Assembly (NCBI RefSeq): GCF_000143415.4
Contig: NW_003314273.1
Location: forward strand, 1-40,000
Direction of reading: 5' to 3'
From: Selaginella moellendorffii
Taxonomy: Eukaryota > Streptophyta > Lycopodiopsida > Selaginellales > Selaginellaceae
Length of the DNA: 40,000 nucleotides
Shown here: piece by piece, positions 20,709 through 31,720 of the stretch
Position numbering within the stretch: the stretch's first letter is position 1
How the letters are laid out: each line of letters begins with the position of its first letter
The notes under the pieces: generated by a model
What the model was told of the DNA's origin: nothing
Seen by the model: the letters and a program-made list of their open reading frames with translations, nothing else
The model's database searches: none
Position numbers and translations under genes: made by a program

Positions 20709-21617
20709 TGTCATAAATGCGACTTTGGGTATCGAAAGATATTTGTCAGCCAGTCCTTACGAACATACTCTCCTTACTGCCACGATGGTAGGAGGTTGGT
20801 ATTGCTAAACCCTTTATTAGTCCCTCTTGTTCAAGTGTTAGTAAATTGGATTTTGCATTTGTACTTAGCCGGACGAGCATAAGGAAGGAATTCCTAAGTG
20901 TCTATTTAGCCAAGCATACTTGGCCTGGCTTTTTAGTTCTCTTTTGCTTTGTCTTGCACTGGCTTAGCAAGAACCCTCATGTATTGAGACTAGTCCCTCA
21001 ATATCGCTGGATGATAGCTTACTGTGTTTGCCAAACACTCTCGCTATCACGCCCTTTGTGTTAGTCTCATTTCGGTCCCAAATGCTATTTATGGAAAGTG
21101 TCTAGATTCACTCATTTGGCATATCTATGGAATGTAGAGGTCGGCCTAAACACAATGGTGTTCATCCCGTGTCTAAATTCGCAATCTAGCACCATTCCAT
21201 ATTTAGTAAGTTTCGAGCTTGTCCCAGAGACTAACTCCTGATACTAAGGGAGGTTTGGGGTGAAAGCCCAAAGTGTGTGTTCCTCAGGGGGGGGGGGGCT
21301 CCAAATGTATAGTAGGGATAGTGGTTAGAATGCATGTTCGACCACTTGAAACATTAGTTTGGCTCTCGCTGGGCTATGTCGCTCCTTGTTCTATGTCCGG
21401 CTTGGGTTTAAGCCCAAGCTCCATGTTGCTCTAGTCAGTGGGGTACCTTCCTCCTCACGTTAGGCCACCGGTATGCCAAAATTGTGCCAAACTCTGTCTG
21501 ACACCATTTTGCGTGCAGGTGTTGGATATGAGGAGCTGGTGCTCGTGGGATTGTACCGGATCCTCGTTTCATAGCGCAACAGGCTTGGAGTTCGGCTCCA
21601 AATTCAAGTGCGCTACA
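20709..21617 (+). repeat. 5' LTR of element C
   Basis: Runs from TGTCATAAATGCG to GCGCTACA and is followed by the PBS. Positions 21,275-21,617 match the 3' LTR at 28,271-28,621. It contains a G12 run (21,287-21,298), and the motif GTGAAAGCCCAAAG (21,260) is shared with the LTRs of family A and of the 2.2-kb solo LTR. Confidence 0.85.
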
Positions 21618-21619
21618 TT

Positions 21620-21630
21620 TGGTATCAGAG
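21620..21630 (+). other. Primer binding site (tRNA-iMet) of element C
   Basis: TGGTATCAGAG, an exact match to the start of the common plant initiator-Met primer site, lies two bases after the LTR end at 21,617. Confidence 0.85.
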
Positions 21631-21761
21631 GAATTGTCTTAGCAATTCCTATCCAACTTTTGTCGGATTTTCTAACTCAAGTTGCATATGCAGAGACTTT
21701 TCTAGTAGATCTGAAGCGATTTGTGTAAAATTAGTTGGATTGCACCATTTGGTAAGAATGT

Positions 21762-22956
21762 TGTATGCATGTTTAGTTACTGACAGAGACATGCATGCAA
21801 CTAGCGGGATGGTGAAGAGGAATTGTGCTGATGACGCTGAAACCTCTAGACAGGTGAATCGAGAGGAGGAAACTTCTGCTAGAGATGCTACGGAAGAGGT
21901 TGAGGCTGAATCAGAAAAGGACGAGCCAGATGTTGCAGCACTACAGCATACAGCTCAGGAAGTTGAGATCGAGAATTTGCGAAGGGAGATTCACAAATTG
22001 AAGAAGGAGAACAAGAAGAGGAAGAAAGAAGCTGAGGCAACTAAACCAGCTAAGCTTAAGCAACTGGATTCCTCCTCAAGTTTTAAGGACGATGAAGTTC
22101 TGCAGCCACCCTCGGTTGCATGAGTTTCAAAGTTTAAGCCTCCGAAACCACCCAACTTCAAAGGCATGCGGGACTATCAAGTTTTGGAAGACTGGGTCTA
22201 CGATATGGAAATTATTTCATAGCGGCAGACGTAGATGATCGTACGAACATTGCGTGCGTGCAGTCCTTTCTCATCGATTATGCCAAGACTTGGTGATGAC
22301 AGGTGTGTGCTTAAAAAGGGTAGACTAGAAGTTGACCAAGATGCGGTCTCGTATCCGTAAGGAATACTTGTCGGATGATCTTGGTCTGAGACTTCGCACG
22401 GAGTTGCGGCGGTTAAAGCAGTGAGGGGACCTCATGCATTACATTAATGTGTTTGCTTAGAAGCGCATTATGATTGCAAATATGAGTGACGAAGATGCAC
22501 GGAGTTATTTTTTGAAGGGTTTAAGTTCACTTTCTCGCAATGAGATTTTGAAGTTTAAGCCGAAGACATACTTGGAGTGTAAGGAGGCAGTGCAGCAAGT
22601 TGCCTTTAATCACTCACTCATGGAACAATATCAACAACCGTATGTTGGTAACTCAGATAAGAATAGGAATTCTAAGAATAAACAAGATGATCGGAAACAG
22701 AGGGTGGAAAGCAAGTTCCACCCTGGAGGCTCACAAGCAACAGTTAACAAAGGTGGTGGTGGTTGGAGACCACCAGCAGCTTCTTCTAATCCTAGGCCCT
22801 CTATTCCTCCTCCTGGTGGGTACAAGTAGCAGCAACCTACAAAACCTACTCCTAGTGGAACGGGTAGTGTGGGTCATTGCTTCCATTGTGGAGAGTCGGG
22901 ACATAGATCCTCAGAATGTCCCAACAAGCATAAAACATAGTCTCGTGTTAATGTCA
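21762..22956 (+). pseudogene. Gag of element C
   Basis: Starts at an ATG near 21,762 or 21,792. It has an acidic, coiled-coil-like stretch (EIENLRREIHKLKKENKKRK), then the gag core after a TGA at 22,121-22,123. Frameshifts lie between about 22,200 and 22,470. The C-terminal part (22,470-22,829) is followed by TAG, then a CCHC zinc knuckle CFHCGESGHRSSEC (22,879-22,920). The frame continues across the TRIM insertion into the protease linker at 23,674. Confidence 0.8.
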
Positions 22957-23132
22957 TGAGGTGTAGCGCACGTTATCTCTCTCCCCTTAAACCAACTGGA
23001 AAAGGGGTAATTGCTTGATGAGAGAGCCCTTAATGGCTATTTTATCCCTATTTATCCCCCAAAGTTCCAAGGATCCATAGTGACAGTATATCCAAATCTC
23101 ATCCTATGATCAATGCGCTACACTCACCCCCC

Positions 23133-23240
23133 CTTTAAAGATGTCAATGTCTTTATTGACTATTGACTAACAACCTCTACTGAGCCCTTTAGAGATGTCA
23201 ATGTCTTTATTGACTATTGACTAACAACCTCTACTGAGCC
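23133..23240. repeat. 54-bp tandem duplication inside the TRIM
   Basis: Two nearly identical units with GATGTCAATGTCTTTATTG followed by ACTATTGACTAACAACC lie next to each other (about 23,133-23,186 and 23,187-23,240). Confidence 0.85.
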
Positions 23241-23476
23241 AAGGGGAACTAACACCTCCATTTTCGCATTGAATCTACCAATCCTTTCATTGTGTAGACT
23301 AGCTATTCCATGTGAGACAACTAGTCATTCACCTGTACCGTAGTCCCACGGACGAAGACCTTCGTCTGGAACTCCACAAGAAGAAGGATATACACATGGA
23401 TGCCCAATATGTACAATTTTCAAATTTAGGGGTAGGAATATACCTTGCTCATATTTTTAAGTAGCCACTAATCAAT

Positions 23477-23489
23477 GGGAATCGAACCC
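23477..23489 (-). repeat. T-arm/B-box-like motif in the TRIM
   Basis: The - strand reads GGGTTCGATTCCC just inside the primer site. It contains GGTTCGATTCC, an exact B-box consensus match. It may reflect extended complementarity to the primer tRNA or captured tRNA sequence. No A-box or complete tRNA was found. Confidence 0.6.
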
Positions 23490-23673
23490 GTGCCATTTGC
23501 TTCGATACCAACTTATCTCTCTCCTCTTAAGCCAACTGGAAAATGGGCAATTGCTTAATGAGAGAGCACTTAATGGCTATTTTATTTTATCCCCATTTAT
23601 CCCCCAAGGTTCCAAGGATTCACGGTAATAGTATATCCAAATCTCATCCCATGATCACATATGTTACATGAGG

Positions 23674-24903
23674 GAAGATGGTGGTGGTGAAGCTGAAGGG
23701 GTTGACGAGTTGGTCAATGCAGACTATGAGGAAGAGGAGGTGAGTTACTTTCGTTGCTTTCCTCAAGCTTTTCTCGCAGTCAATGCAAACACTAATCCGT
23801 TGATGTATCTGGTAGGCTTTGTCCGCGGACATTGAATCCAAGTGATGATTGACACGGGAGTTATGCATAGCATGATATCCGAAAACTTAGTTAAGTTGTT
23901 AGGATTAAATGTTGAGCAAATGTCACCTATACACTTCCGGTTTGCAGAAGGTGGGCAAGTAGCCAGAAAGTTTGTGAGTGATGTTCCAATAAAGATATCC
24001 AAGTGGAAAGAAAGAGTGGACTTGGTAGTGTTAAAGATACTAAATTTTTAGATAGTGTTTGGTATGGACTTCTTCAACAAATATATAAAAGGGATTTATG
24101 GTGCTAAACAAAGTTGTATCACATTAAACTTAGAAGGACGACCTAATGTGTCCTTCCAGTTGCAAAAAAGTTCCTCAAAGGATTGGGATGCTAAGTTCCT
24201 AATTGCAAGGGCCGTTCAAAAAGCAGCTATGAGGGGATGTCAGACCTTTTGGGTTCAAGTGATGGAAGCTGAGAGTGTTGGTGACTCAATTTGAATCGGT
24301 GACGGGGTTGATCCTGTACCAAAGAAGATATTAGAGTTGTTGGCAAGGAATCAGGATATCTTCCCGAAGGATTTGCCACTAGGGCTACCTCCTAGCCATG
24401 AGGTTGATCATTGGATTGAGGTTATTCTGGGTTCTAAACCACCTACGAGAGCTCCATATCAGTTGAACATCAAAGAGATGGCTGAACTCAAGAAGCAACT
24501 CACAGAACTTTTTGACAAAGGTCATATCCAATCAAGCAAATCACCTTATGGAGCGTCGGTCCTTTTCGTTATGAAAAAGGATGGAATCATGAGGATGTGT
24601 ATTGACTATCAAGCACTCAACAAGGTCACGGTTAAAAACAGTTATCCTTTGCCATGCATTGATGACTTGTTTGACCAACTCTTAAAGGCTAAGTATTTTA
24701 CGCGACTCGATTTGCAGTCCGGGTATCATCAGATACGGGTGGCGGATCAAGATGTGGAGAAGACAGCCTTTAAGGCTCGGTACGGATCTTATGAGTTCCT
24801 TGTCATGCCGTTTGGGTTATGCAATGCTCTAGCAACGTTCAACACTATGATGGATAGAATATTCGGAGATTATTTGGATGCATTTGTTGTCCTATATATC
24901 GAC
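23674..24903 (+). pseudogene. Protease and reverse transcriptase of element C, 5' part
   Basis: The protease has the catalytic motif MIDTGVMHSMISENLVKLLGL (near 23,845). Then come VFGMDFFNKY and RT with [24 protein letters not shown] and [10 protein letters not shown], up to VVLYID, where the hAT is inserted. Stops are TGA near 23,834, TAG at 24,049-24,051 and TGA at 24,292-24,294. All fit single C-to-T changes from CAA/CAG/CGA, but the ancestral codons are inferred. Confidence 0.85.
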
Positions 24904-27468
24904 CATACTTGCATTCGAACAGGTATGATTAATAAAAAATGCCATTTAAAACGGGCGTATAATACAGCATTTAAACACCAAGAATATTTTTAAAAAACCC
25001 TAAAGAATATGCTTTCTTTTACTTAGGATTAGGGTTCATGTAAAATCAAGGTTCGCAGGATCCGGAAGCACTGAGGTAAGTCCGGGATGGGGGGAGGAAG
25101 GCAGCCATGCTGGAGTTGGGCTGATGTTCTGAAACTGAAGCCGACATCCGAGACAAGCCACAGCGTGAGTCCATGGAAGTGTAAGTATTGCTCGAATACT
25201 TACACTGGCATGGCTGAACGAGTTCGCGCTCACCTTAGGGGTGTGAAAGGAAGGAATGTAGAGATTTGTACATGACAGGTGCCACTAGAGGTGGTGAACA
25301 AGGCTCAAGCATCTTTTAATCGTGTGGAGCTCATGAAGAGCTCCATGATTGCAGCAAGTCCCCAAGAGAGACTTGCCTTAGCTCACGAGACTGAGGTCGG
25401 TGAGGTGAGCGGTGGTGCCAGCTGCGGGGCAAGTGGTGGGGCTACTAGAGGGCTGGGCGAGGCAAGCAGCGGCAGCATTCCACTTTCCGGGAGCAACAGT
25501 CTTAAACGACATGCTGCACCGGTGTTGGATGGTGACATTCGAAAGATGATGAAGTCTGCAAAGGTTCAATGTCTGGATGATGCCGTGTCCGAGTTCTTCT
25601 ATATTGAAAATATCCCTTTCAACACCATTCGGAGGCCAAATCTGAAGAAGTTGCTTCAAGCTGCTATCGACTTCGGCCCTAGAGCTCTTGCACAGATGAT
25701 GGGATATGAGAAGCTCTGGAGTACATAGCTGAAGAAGCTTTATGATAGTGTCAATGCTCAACTTGATCCAATCCGTGAGGGGTGGAGAAGATATGGAGTT
25801 AGCATTGTCACCGATGGCTGGTCTGACAATTGTAGCCAATCCTTGATCAACTTTATGGCCTCCAAAGTCCAGGGTTCGGTTTTCTTGAAGTCTGTAGATT
25901 CCGAGGGCAGGACAAAGACGGGAGAGTGGATTTGGGTCGAGCTGAAGAAAGTGATTCAAGAAGTTGGCAAAGAAAACGTTGTTCAAGTGATCACTAACAA
26001 TGCATTAAACTGTGCGTAGATAGGAGAACTCATGACAGCTGAGTATCCTCACATTCTCCACAGCCGGTGTGTGTGCCACGTCTTGGACCTTCTCTTTGAA
26101 GACATCGGGAGCTTGTCATGGGTAAAACCATTGGTGAAAGGCTGCAACGAGGTGGTAACTTTTATCACCAAAACACCTCGTGTTTTTTCTTTGTTTCAAA
26201 AGCTGAGCAATCAGGATCTCATCAAGCCAGCGAGCACAAGGTTCGCTTACATGTTTCTAGTGATGTCTCAGCTCCTGAATCTAACGACCTTGGAGGCATT
26301 GAAGGAGATGGTTGTGAGCTCCAAGTGGTGGCGATTGGACGTCACGAAGACTGCCAAAGCCTAGCGCATTCGAACTCGAATCTTAGAAGAGACTCCGAAC
26401 TCTTTCTGGACTAGGTGCCAGCACTTGTTGGTGCTGCTTGGACCGCTCCTCAAGGTCTTGAAGCTTGCGGAGTGGGAGGGGGCAACTTTTGATCTCATTT
26501 TCAAGGCTATGGACCGGATGAATGAGAAGCTTTCAAAGGCTGTTGAGACTGGGATTTTAGCCAAGGAAGAGGTCGAGGAGATCAATAGGTTCATGATGGA
26601 GGATCATGGCGAGGGAGGTTGGAAAGTAGCTCATTGGTTCCAGATGCATTTGATCTTGCATGGAGCTGCTTTTGTTCTAAACCCAGCTTTTCTTCATCTC
26701 CCTCTCGACCAGGAGGCTTAGGAAGATTTTGTGGAGTACCTAGAGTTGTATTGCAAAGGAGATTGAGGACTTAAACACAAGCTGCTGCATGAGTTTCAGA
26801 GTTTCCGTCAACAACTTAGCATTTATTCTCTTCAGAGGCAGCAAAGCAGGTGCATATAAACTGTTTGTTTGTCAACATTTTAGACTGATTCTATTGTACA
26901 GATGGAGAACCAAAAACACCCAGTGAGTTGGTGGAGCAACTTTGGTGCAGGCACACTAGAACTTCAAAGGCTTGCTTTATGGATCTTGAGTCAGCCAGTT
27001 TGTGCTTCACGATGCGAGCGAAACTGGACCTCATGGAGCATGATCCAGACAAAGAGGAGGTCTCGACTGCTCTCCAAAAACTCGGAGAAGCTGGTTTTTG
27101 TGCACACAAATATGCGTGTTGTATAGAAGATCGAGTCCGGGAGTTTGAGGCTTATCGAGCATGATCTTGATAACCTTGAGCTTGAGCCTCAGTGGCAAAG
27201 GATCCTTGCACTTTAGGAGGTTGTTGAAGAACCTCTTCAACAACCTGATGACGACGGCATTAGTGGTGATGATGTTCTAGATTCGGAGGATGAAGATTAG
27301 ATTAAACCTATATTATATTATATTAAACTTTATTTAGTAACAGTTAATTATTTTTAATTATATTAAAACTAAAAACCATTATACCCATTCGAAAAAAAGC
27401 TAAACAGGTATTAAACGTTCGATACCCGTTCGAATCCAGTTGCGTTCAAATGTTCGGATGCAAGTATG
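24904..27468 (+). mobile_element. hAT DNA transposon in element C, TSD ATATCGAC
   Basis: A 2,565-bp element. The terminal inverted repeats read CATACTTGCAT(T/C)CGAACA inward from each end. The 8-bp duplication ATATCGAC is at 24,896-24,903 and 27,469-27,476; 8 bp is the hAT hallmark. It encodes a BED finger, a transposase core and a hAT dimerisation region, all with premature stops, so it is non-autonomous. AT-rich subterminal regions with TTCGAA/GTTCGA motifs lie at both ends. Confidence 0.93.
25087..27300 (+). pseudogene. hAT transposase with eight premature stops
   Basis: One frame stays readable from 25,087 to about 26,850 and from 26,902 to 27,300. The BED-type zinc finger has WKCKYCSNTYTGMAERVRAHL. 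The transposase core (DUF659-like) has VSIVTDGWSDN with the first catalytic Asp, then VITNNALNC where the second Asp is now Asn, then CVCHVLDLLFEDIG. The dimerisation domain has WWSNFGAGTLELQRLALWIL and CERNW. An acidic tail DSEDED ends at TAG 27,298-27,300. Premature stops are TGA 25,273, TAG 25,726, TAG 26,017, TAG 26,362, TAG 26,719, TGA 26,764, TAG 27,124 and TAG 27,214. A probable intron lies at about 26,851-26,901 (GTGCAT...TGTACAG), but its phase does not fit exactly, so a small indel or another donor is possible there. Confidence 0.85.
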
Positions 27469-28270
27469 ATATCGACGATGTTCTAGTCTTCAGTGAAACG
27501 TTGGAGGATCATTTGAAACACTTGGAGTTGGTGTTTCAGAAGAAGTGCGAACACAAACTGTATGCTAAGGAAAATAAATGCACTTTTGATCAATTGCACG
27601 TAAACTTTCTCGGACATATAGTTGGTGGTGGCGTGCTTGAAGTCGATCCAAAGAAGGTGGAAGCGGTGAAGTCTTGGGAAGTCCCGACCACTGTATCAGA
27701 TGTTCGTTCCTTTCTTAGTTTGGCGGGATACTATTGCAAGTTTGTCCGCAATTTTGCAAGAATTGCTCTTCTGTTGACTGAGTTGACGAAGAGTAGTATT
27801 CCGTTTCATTGGACACTAGCTTGCTAGCGTGCTTTTGTACAATTGAAGGAGATCTTGACTATAGTTCCTGTTCTCAGAATCCCAGATCTTGATAAATCCT
27901 TTGAAGTGCATTGTGATGCATCTGGCTATGCTATTGGTGCCTTGTTGCAGCAAGATTGTGACAAAGCAGTTGGTGTTACGCTAAAGCGACATGGTTGTCT
28001 CGTTGCATTCTATTCCAAGAAATTGGATGAAACTCAACAAAGATGGCCAACGCATGAGAAAGAGATGTTTGCTATAGTGTTGGCCCTGGAACACTGGAGA
28101 TACTACTTGGGTGGACATACCAAGGTTTATACAGATAGTAACACATTAAGATACTTTGCTACGCAACCTAAGCTTATGCCGAAGCAGGCTTGTTGGCAAG
28201 AGAAGCTTGCTAGATATGATATTGAAATCATATATAAACCTAGTAAAGACAATATTGTTCTGGATGCATT
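27469..28270 (+). pseudogene. RT 3' part and RNase H of element C
   Basis: Resumes at the duplicated ATATCGAC with IDDVLVFSETLEDH, completing the RT active site. Then come the RT thumb (NFLGHIVGGGVLEVDPKKVE) and RNase H (VHCDASGYAIGALLQQ, YTDSNTLRYFATQ, IIYKPSKDNIVLDAL). A TAG near 27,826 interrupts it. At 28,270 the frame runs straight into LTR sequence: integrase and the first 560 bp of the 3' LTR are deleted. Confidence 0.85.
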
Positions 28271-28621
28271 GTGTGTTCCTCTAGGGGGGGGGGCTGTGGG
28301 GGGTTCCAAATGTATAGTAGGGATAGTGGTTGGAATGCATGTTCGACCACCTGAGACATTAGTTTGGCTCTCATTGGGCTGTGTCGCTTCTTGTTCTGCG
28401 TCTGGCTTGGGTCTAAGCCCAAGCTCCATGCTGCTCTAGTCGGTGGGTACCCTCCTCCTTGCGTTAGGTCACTGGTATGCCAAAATTGTGCCAGACTCCG
28501 TTTGACACCATTTTGCATGCAGGTGCTGAATACGGGGAGCTAGTGCTTGTGGGATTGTACCGGACCCTCGTTTCATAGTGCAACGGGCTTGGAGTTCAGC
28601 TCCAAATTCATGTGTGCTATA
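28271..28621 (+). repeat. Partial 3' LTR of element C
   Basis: Matches 21,275-21,617 of the 5' LTR. It starts at GTGTGTTCCTC and ends GTGCTATA (the 5' LTR has GCGCTACA), followed by the duplication ACAAG. It includes a G10 run at 28,284-28,293. Confidence 0.85.
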
Positions 28622-29592
28622 ACAAGCAACAGAGCATTAGCCATCCATCGACGAATTCCCAAATCTCTCCCAATCCTCTTCCTCAGGTTGGATTGGACTT
28701 AAGGTTCGACTACACTCCCTGCAAGCACAAGCAGCCAAGCACACCAAGCCTCCAAGTTCCTAACATCCCTTGGTATAGCAAGACTTAATTATGGGACCCT
28801 CTAAATCCTAAACCTTGGGTGCAACACTTGCTTTGGGACGCCGGGGCAAAACATCATGGCCTAACGGCCCGGTATGGGTACCTCTAACCCCCCCCCCCCC
28901 CCCCCCCCCTCACCCAAAGGGAAGGCCCAAGCCTCTAGGAAGGGCGAGGACTAATGAGTTGCAAGGTACTCAAATGGGGCACCACTCCATATGAGCCGGG
29001 AGCACCGCAGTCGGTTTCCCTTCTGAGAGTGGGAGTTACTCTTGAGCACTTCCTTGGGTGGCCCCTCCAGCACCACCCGAGTCCATGCTCATTCCCACCT
29101 AAGGCCCCTCAGCCCCAATCTCAACCTCAAGTCAGTTTGGAAGCACCATTGGAGAGTTCCTTCAAGATTGGTTTCTGAACCTCACTATCCTTACTATACT
29201 TTTGGAACCCCTTGCAGCCCCCCCTAGGAGACACACGCTTTGGGCTTGACCTGTATTAGTATTCGAACTCGGTCTCGAACTCAATCTCGGACTCGGCTTT
29301 GAACTCGACTTTGAACTCGGTCTCGGACTCAATCTTAGACCCGACCTCAAACTCTATCTCAGACTCAATCTCAGACTCGGTCTCGAACCCGATATCGAAT
29401 CTTAGACTCGATCACGAACTTGGTCTCGGAGTTGGTCTCGAACTCGATCTTGGACTCAGTTTCAAACTCAGTTTTAGAGACGATCTTGGACTCAATCTCG
29501 GACTCGGTCTCATCCGATGAACTCTTTATCATTTTGGTCGTGTCTTCGGGGATCCTTTAGCCTTTGACACCTTGAGGAGTCGGTTCCTTACA

Positions 29593-30240
29593 CCCGTAGC
29601 CGATCCAACACTTTACAAACATCATAGATGTGTTCCTTCGACATCCCCTTTTACTAGATTAAGACATCATCAATGAAGTCAGTAGTCACCTTTGGCATAT
29701 CACAAAAAACTTCGTCCATCATTTGCTAAAAAGTCACTAGAATATTATTCAAATCAAACAGCATCACCAAGAATTCATACAAACCAAACAATATATGAAA
29801 AACAGTCTTAAGAATATCTTTTTTAGCCATTAGTACTTACCAGTACCTAGAAGTAAAATTTATTTTGGTGAATCAACAACTTCTCCCCAAACAATCCAAA
29901 AGATCAACAGTGTGAAGAAGTGGGTATTCATCCAGGATTGTCACTTCATTTAACGTACGATAATCAATGCAAAAATGAATACTCCTATCAGGCTTCATCA
30001 CAAGATGAGGTTCACATATTTAAGGACTCTGCGGCTTTCGAATGACACCCTTTTCCAACATCTCCTTGATGTTTGCATGTAAAATGTTGATCTCTTTGGG
30101 TGACTGACGACGAATAGAAACTTTGATTGGACGAGCATCCCCAATTGAAATCAAATGACGTGCGGCAATCTTGGCCCCAAACAATAGGTCAAATTCAAAG
30201 AAATCAACATATTCCTTCATAAGCCGGTCAACCATTGCAA
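29593..30240 (-). pseudogene. Gypsy family B fragment 3: reverse transcriptase
   Basis: On the - strand: INILHANIKEMLEKGVIRKP, then a degraded palm (CIDYRTLNEV, MDEVFCD, FIDDVLI) with multiple TAA/TAG/TGA stops, ending KEHIYDVCKVLDRLR at 29,593. The frame continues at 20,553 in fragment 2, showing that the 20,554-29,592 block is an insertion. Confidence 0.75.
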
Positions 30241-31720
30241 TACAAAGATTGTAAAAAGGGATTGGAAAAGGGAAGAGCAGAATAAAACGGAAATATAAGA
30301 GGAAGTAGTGGGGAGACAAAAGTATTAAAGCAAAGGTAGAAGTAAAAAAATGAAGAGGTACGGAAGTGAGAGGAATTGATGAAATAAAAAAAGTATGAGA
30401 CAAAAGGGAGAAGCCTCAAAATCATACTTGGCATAATTGCATTGCAACCAATCTATACCAAGGATGAGGTCAAAAATTTGACTCAGCACCATCCACAATC
30501 ACTACAACTCAAGCTTAAGATTGCCCACATGCACAACTAGGTCTACCTCATCCTGTGCACATGCATGTATATGGCCATTGCCATAAAAAATGAAAATTAG
30601 CTCCACTACATGATATAAGTGTAGATGGCAACATGTGGCAACAAATCAAGCAATAGAAGATAAACTCAAACCTATATCAAACATAGAGAAAATAATAAGA
30701 GACCTTTTGTTATAAAAATGAGCTTGGAAAGTAAATATTAAATGAACTGGTGCCAAGTGAACCCTTTGATGATACTTCTGAAAGAAAGATGGAAGGGTCA
30801 CTGACTTATTTGCGCAAGGTCCCTTCCTTACTTGCATGACTCCTCATTTCCTAGATGCATCTCGATATCCAGCATTTCCATTGCAACAACACCAACAGGA
30901 CGTTGACACCAAGGTCTCCACCCAGGAAATTGATCACCAATATGAAAAACGCCAATAACGCCGATAAGTGTGACCAACTTCATCACATGCCCAACAGCGA
31001 ATATCATGACCATGACCACGTCCTCACCCTTGTTCTTAGACTCGAGCAGCAGCAGCATCAACCTCCATTGGAATAGGACCATCACCCACATGAAGTGGAG
31101 CTGAAGGACGTGTAGCAAGAAGTGGAAGAAGCAATATCTCATAACATTGTGCCAAGGAAAGAGCATCGTTAAATGTGGTTGGAGTAAGTGCATACACAAG
31201 TCCAGCAAGATCTTGATAAGTGTTGTCCACAACAATCCTAGCTTGATCTGCTCCGACATATTTGTCTCCACACAAAGTAACAGGCTTCAGAAATGAGCAC
31301 TAAATTGCATCACTGACTCCAATGGCCCTTGACGAAAACAATGCAATTGTTAGAAGGCATCATCACAATCATCGGCATGTCTAAATGTGTGTTTGAAGAC
31401 GTCTGGGAAAACACTCCATCCCTACGAGTGGCTGCACTCAAACAATTGTACCATTGCAGTGCCGTCCCTTGGAGACACGTGGGAAACTCATGCAAAAAGT
31501 GAACATCATCCTAAGAATGATTGTGGCAATCACCGTGAAGTGATCAAACTAATAATATACATCATCCCCAAGATTCCCATGAAAGAACTTTGGTTGAACG
31601 TGAAGATTGGCACCAAGAGCAAGAGGAGTTGTACCACATGCTATGAATATCGCCATCAACTAAGTTTGATTATTCAATTGTAATCACATAACATCAAGCA
31701 ATTGCATCAATTGCTGCTCC
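30241..31720 (-). pseudogene. Gypsy family B gag and protease region (decayed)
   Basis: A gag segment with ATRR and LQGTALQWYNCL (31,310-31,495) is followed by QARIVVDNTYQDLAGLVYAL (31,036-31,275). A zinc knuckle CWACDEVGHTYRRY follows (about 31,000-30,960), its last Cys replaced by Tyr. The protease is not clearly recognisable in 30,240-30,900. Heavily frame-shifted. Confidence 0.6.

Larger units (their letters stand above)
22962..23668 (-). mobile_element. TRIM element in element C, TSD TGAGG
   Basis: A 707-bp element with terminal repeats 22,962-23,122 and about 23,512-23,668 and no coding capacity. The flanking duplication TGAGG is at 22,957-22,961 and 23,669-23,673. The ends are TG...CA. 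On the - strand a primer site TTGGTATCGAAGC (23,511-23,499) follows the right LTR, and a G-rich polypurine tract (23,140-23,123) precedes the left LTR. The left LTR has perfect 9-bp terminal inverted repeats TGTAGCGCA/TGCGCTACA; the right one lost about 10 bp next to the primer site. Confidence 0.85.
20709..28621 (+). mobile_element. Ty3/gypsy element family C (+ strand), TSD ACAAG
   Basis: 5' LTR 20,709-21,617, PBS, gag, protease, RT, RNase H, partial 3' LTR 28,271-28,621. Integrase is missing. The 5-bp duplication ACAAG is at 20,704-20,708 and 28,622-28,626. It contains two nested elements, a TRIM and a hAT. Its gag resembles that of family A (NFKGMRDYQVLEDWVYDME). Confidence 0.88.
20554..29592 (-). 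mobile_element. Family A solo LTR in family B, interrupted by element C
   Basis: The LTR halves are 20,554-20,708 and 28,627-29,592; joined they give about 1,121 bp from TGTAAG to CTTACA, the same length as the copy 2 LTR. Family B RT lies on both sides (20,553 and 29,593). No clean 5-bp duplication is seen (ATATC versus CCCGT). The LTR carries a 22-bp C run at 28,888-28,909 and the hexamer region at 29,255-29,515. Confidence 0.8.
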
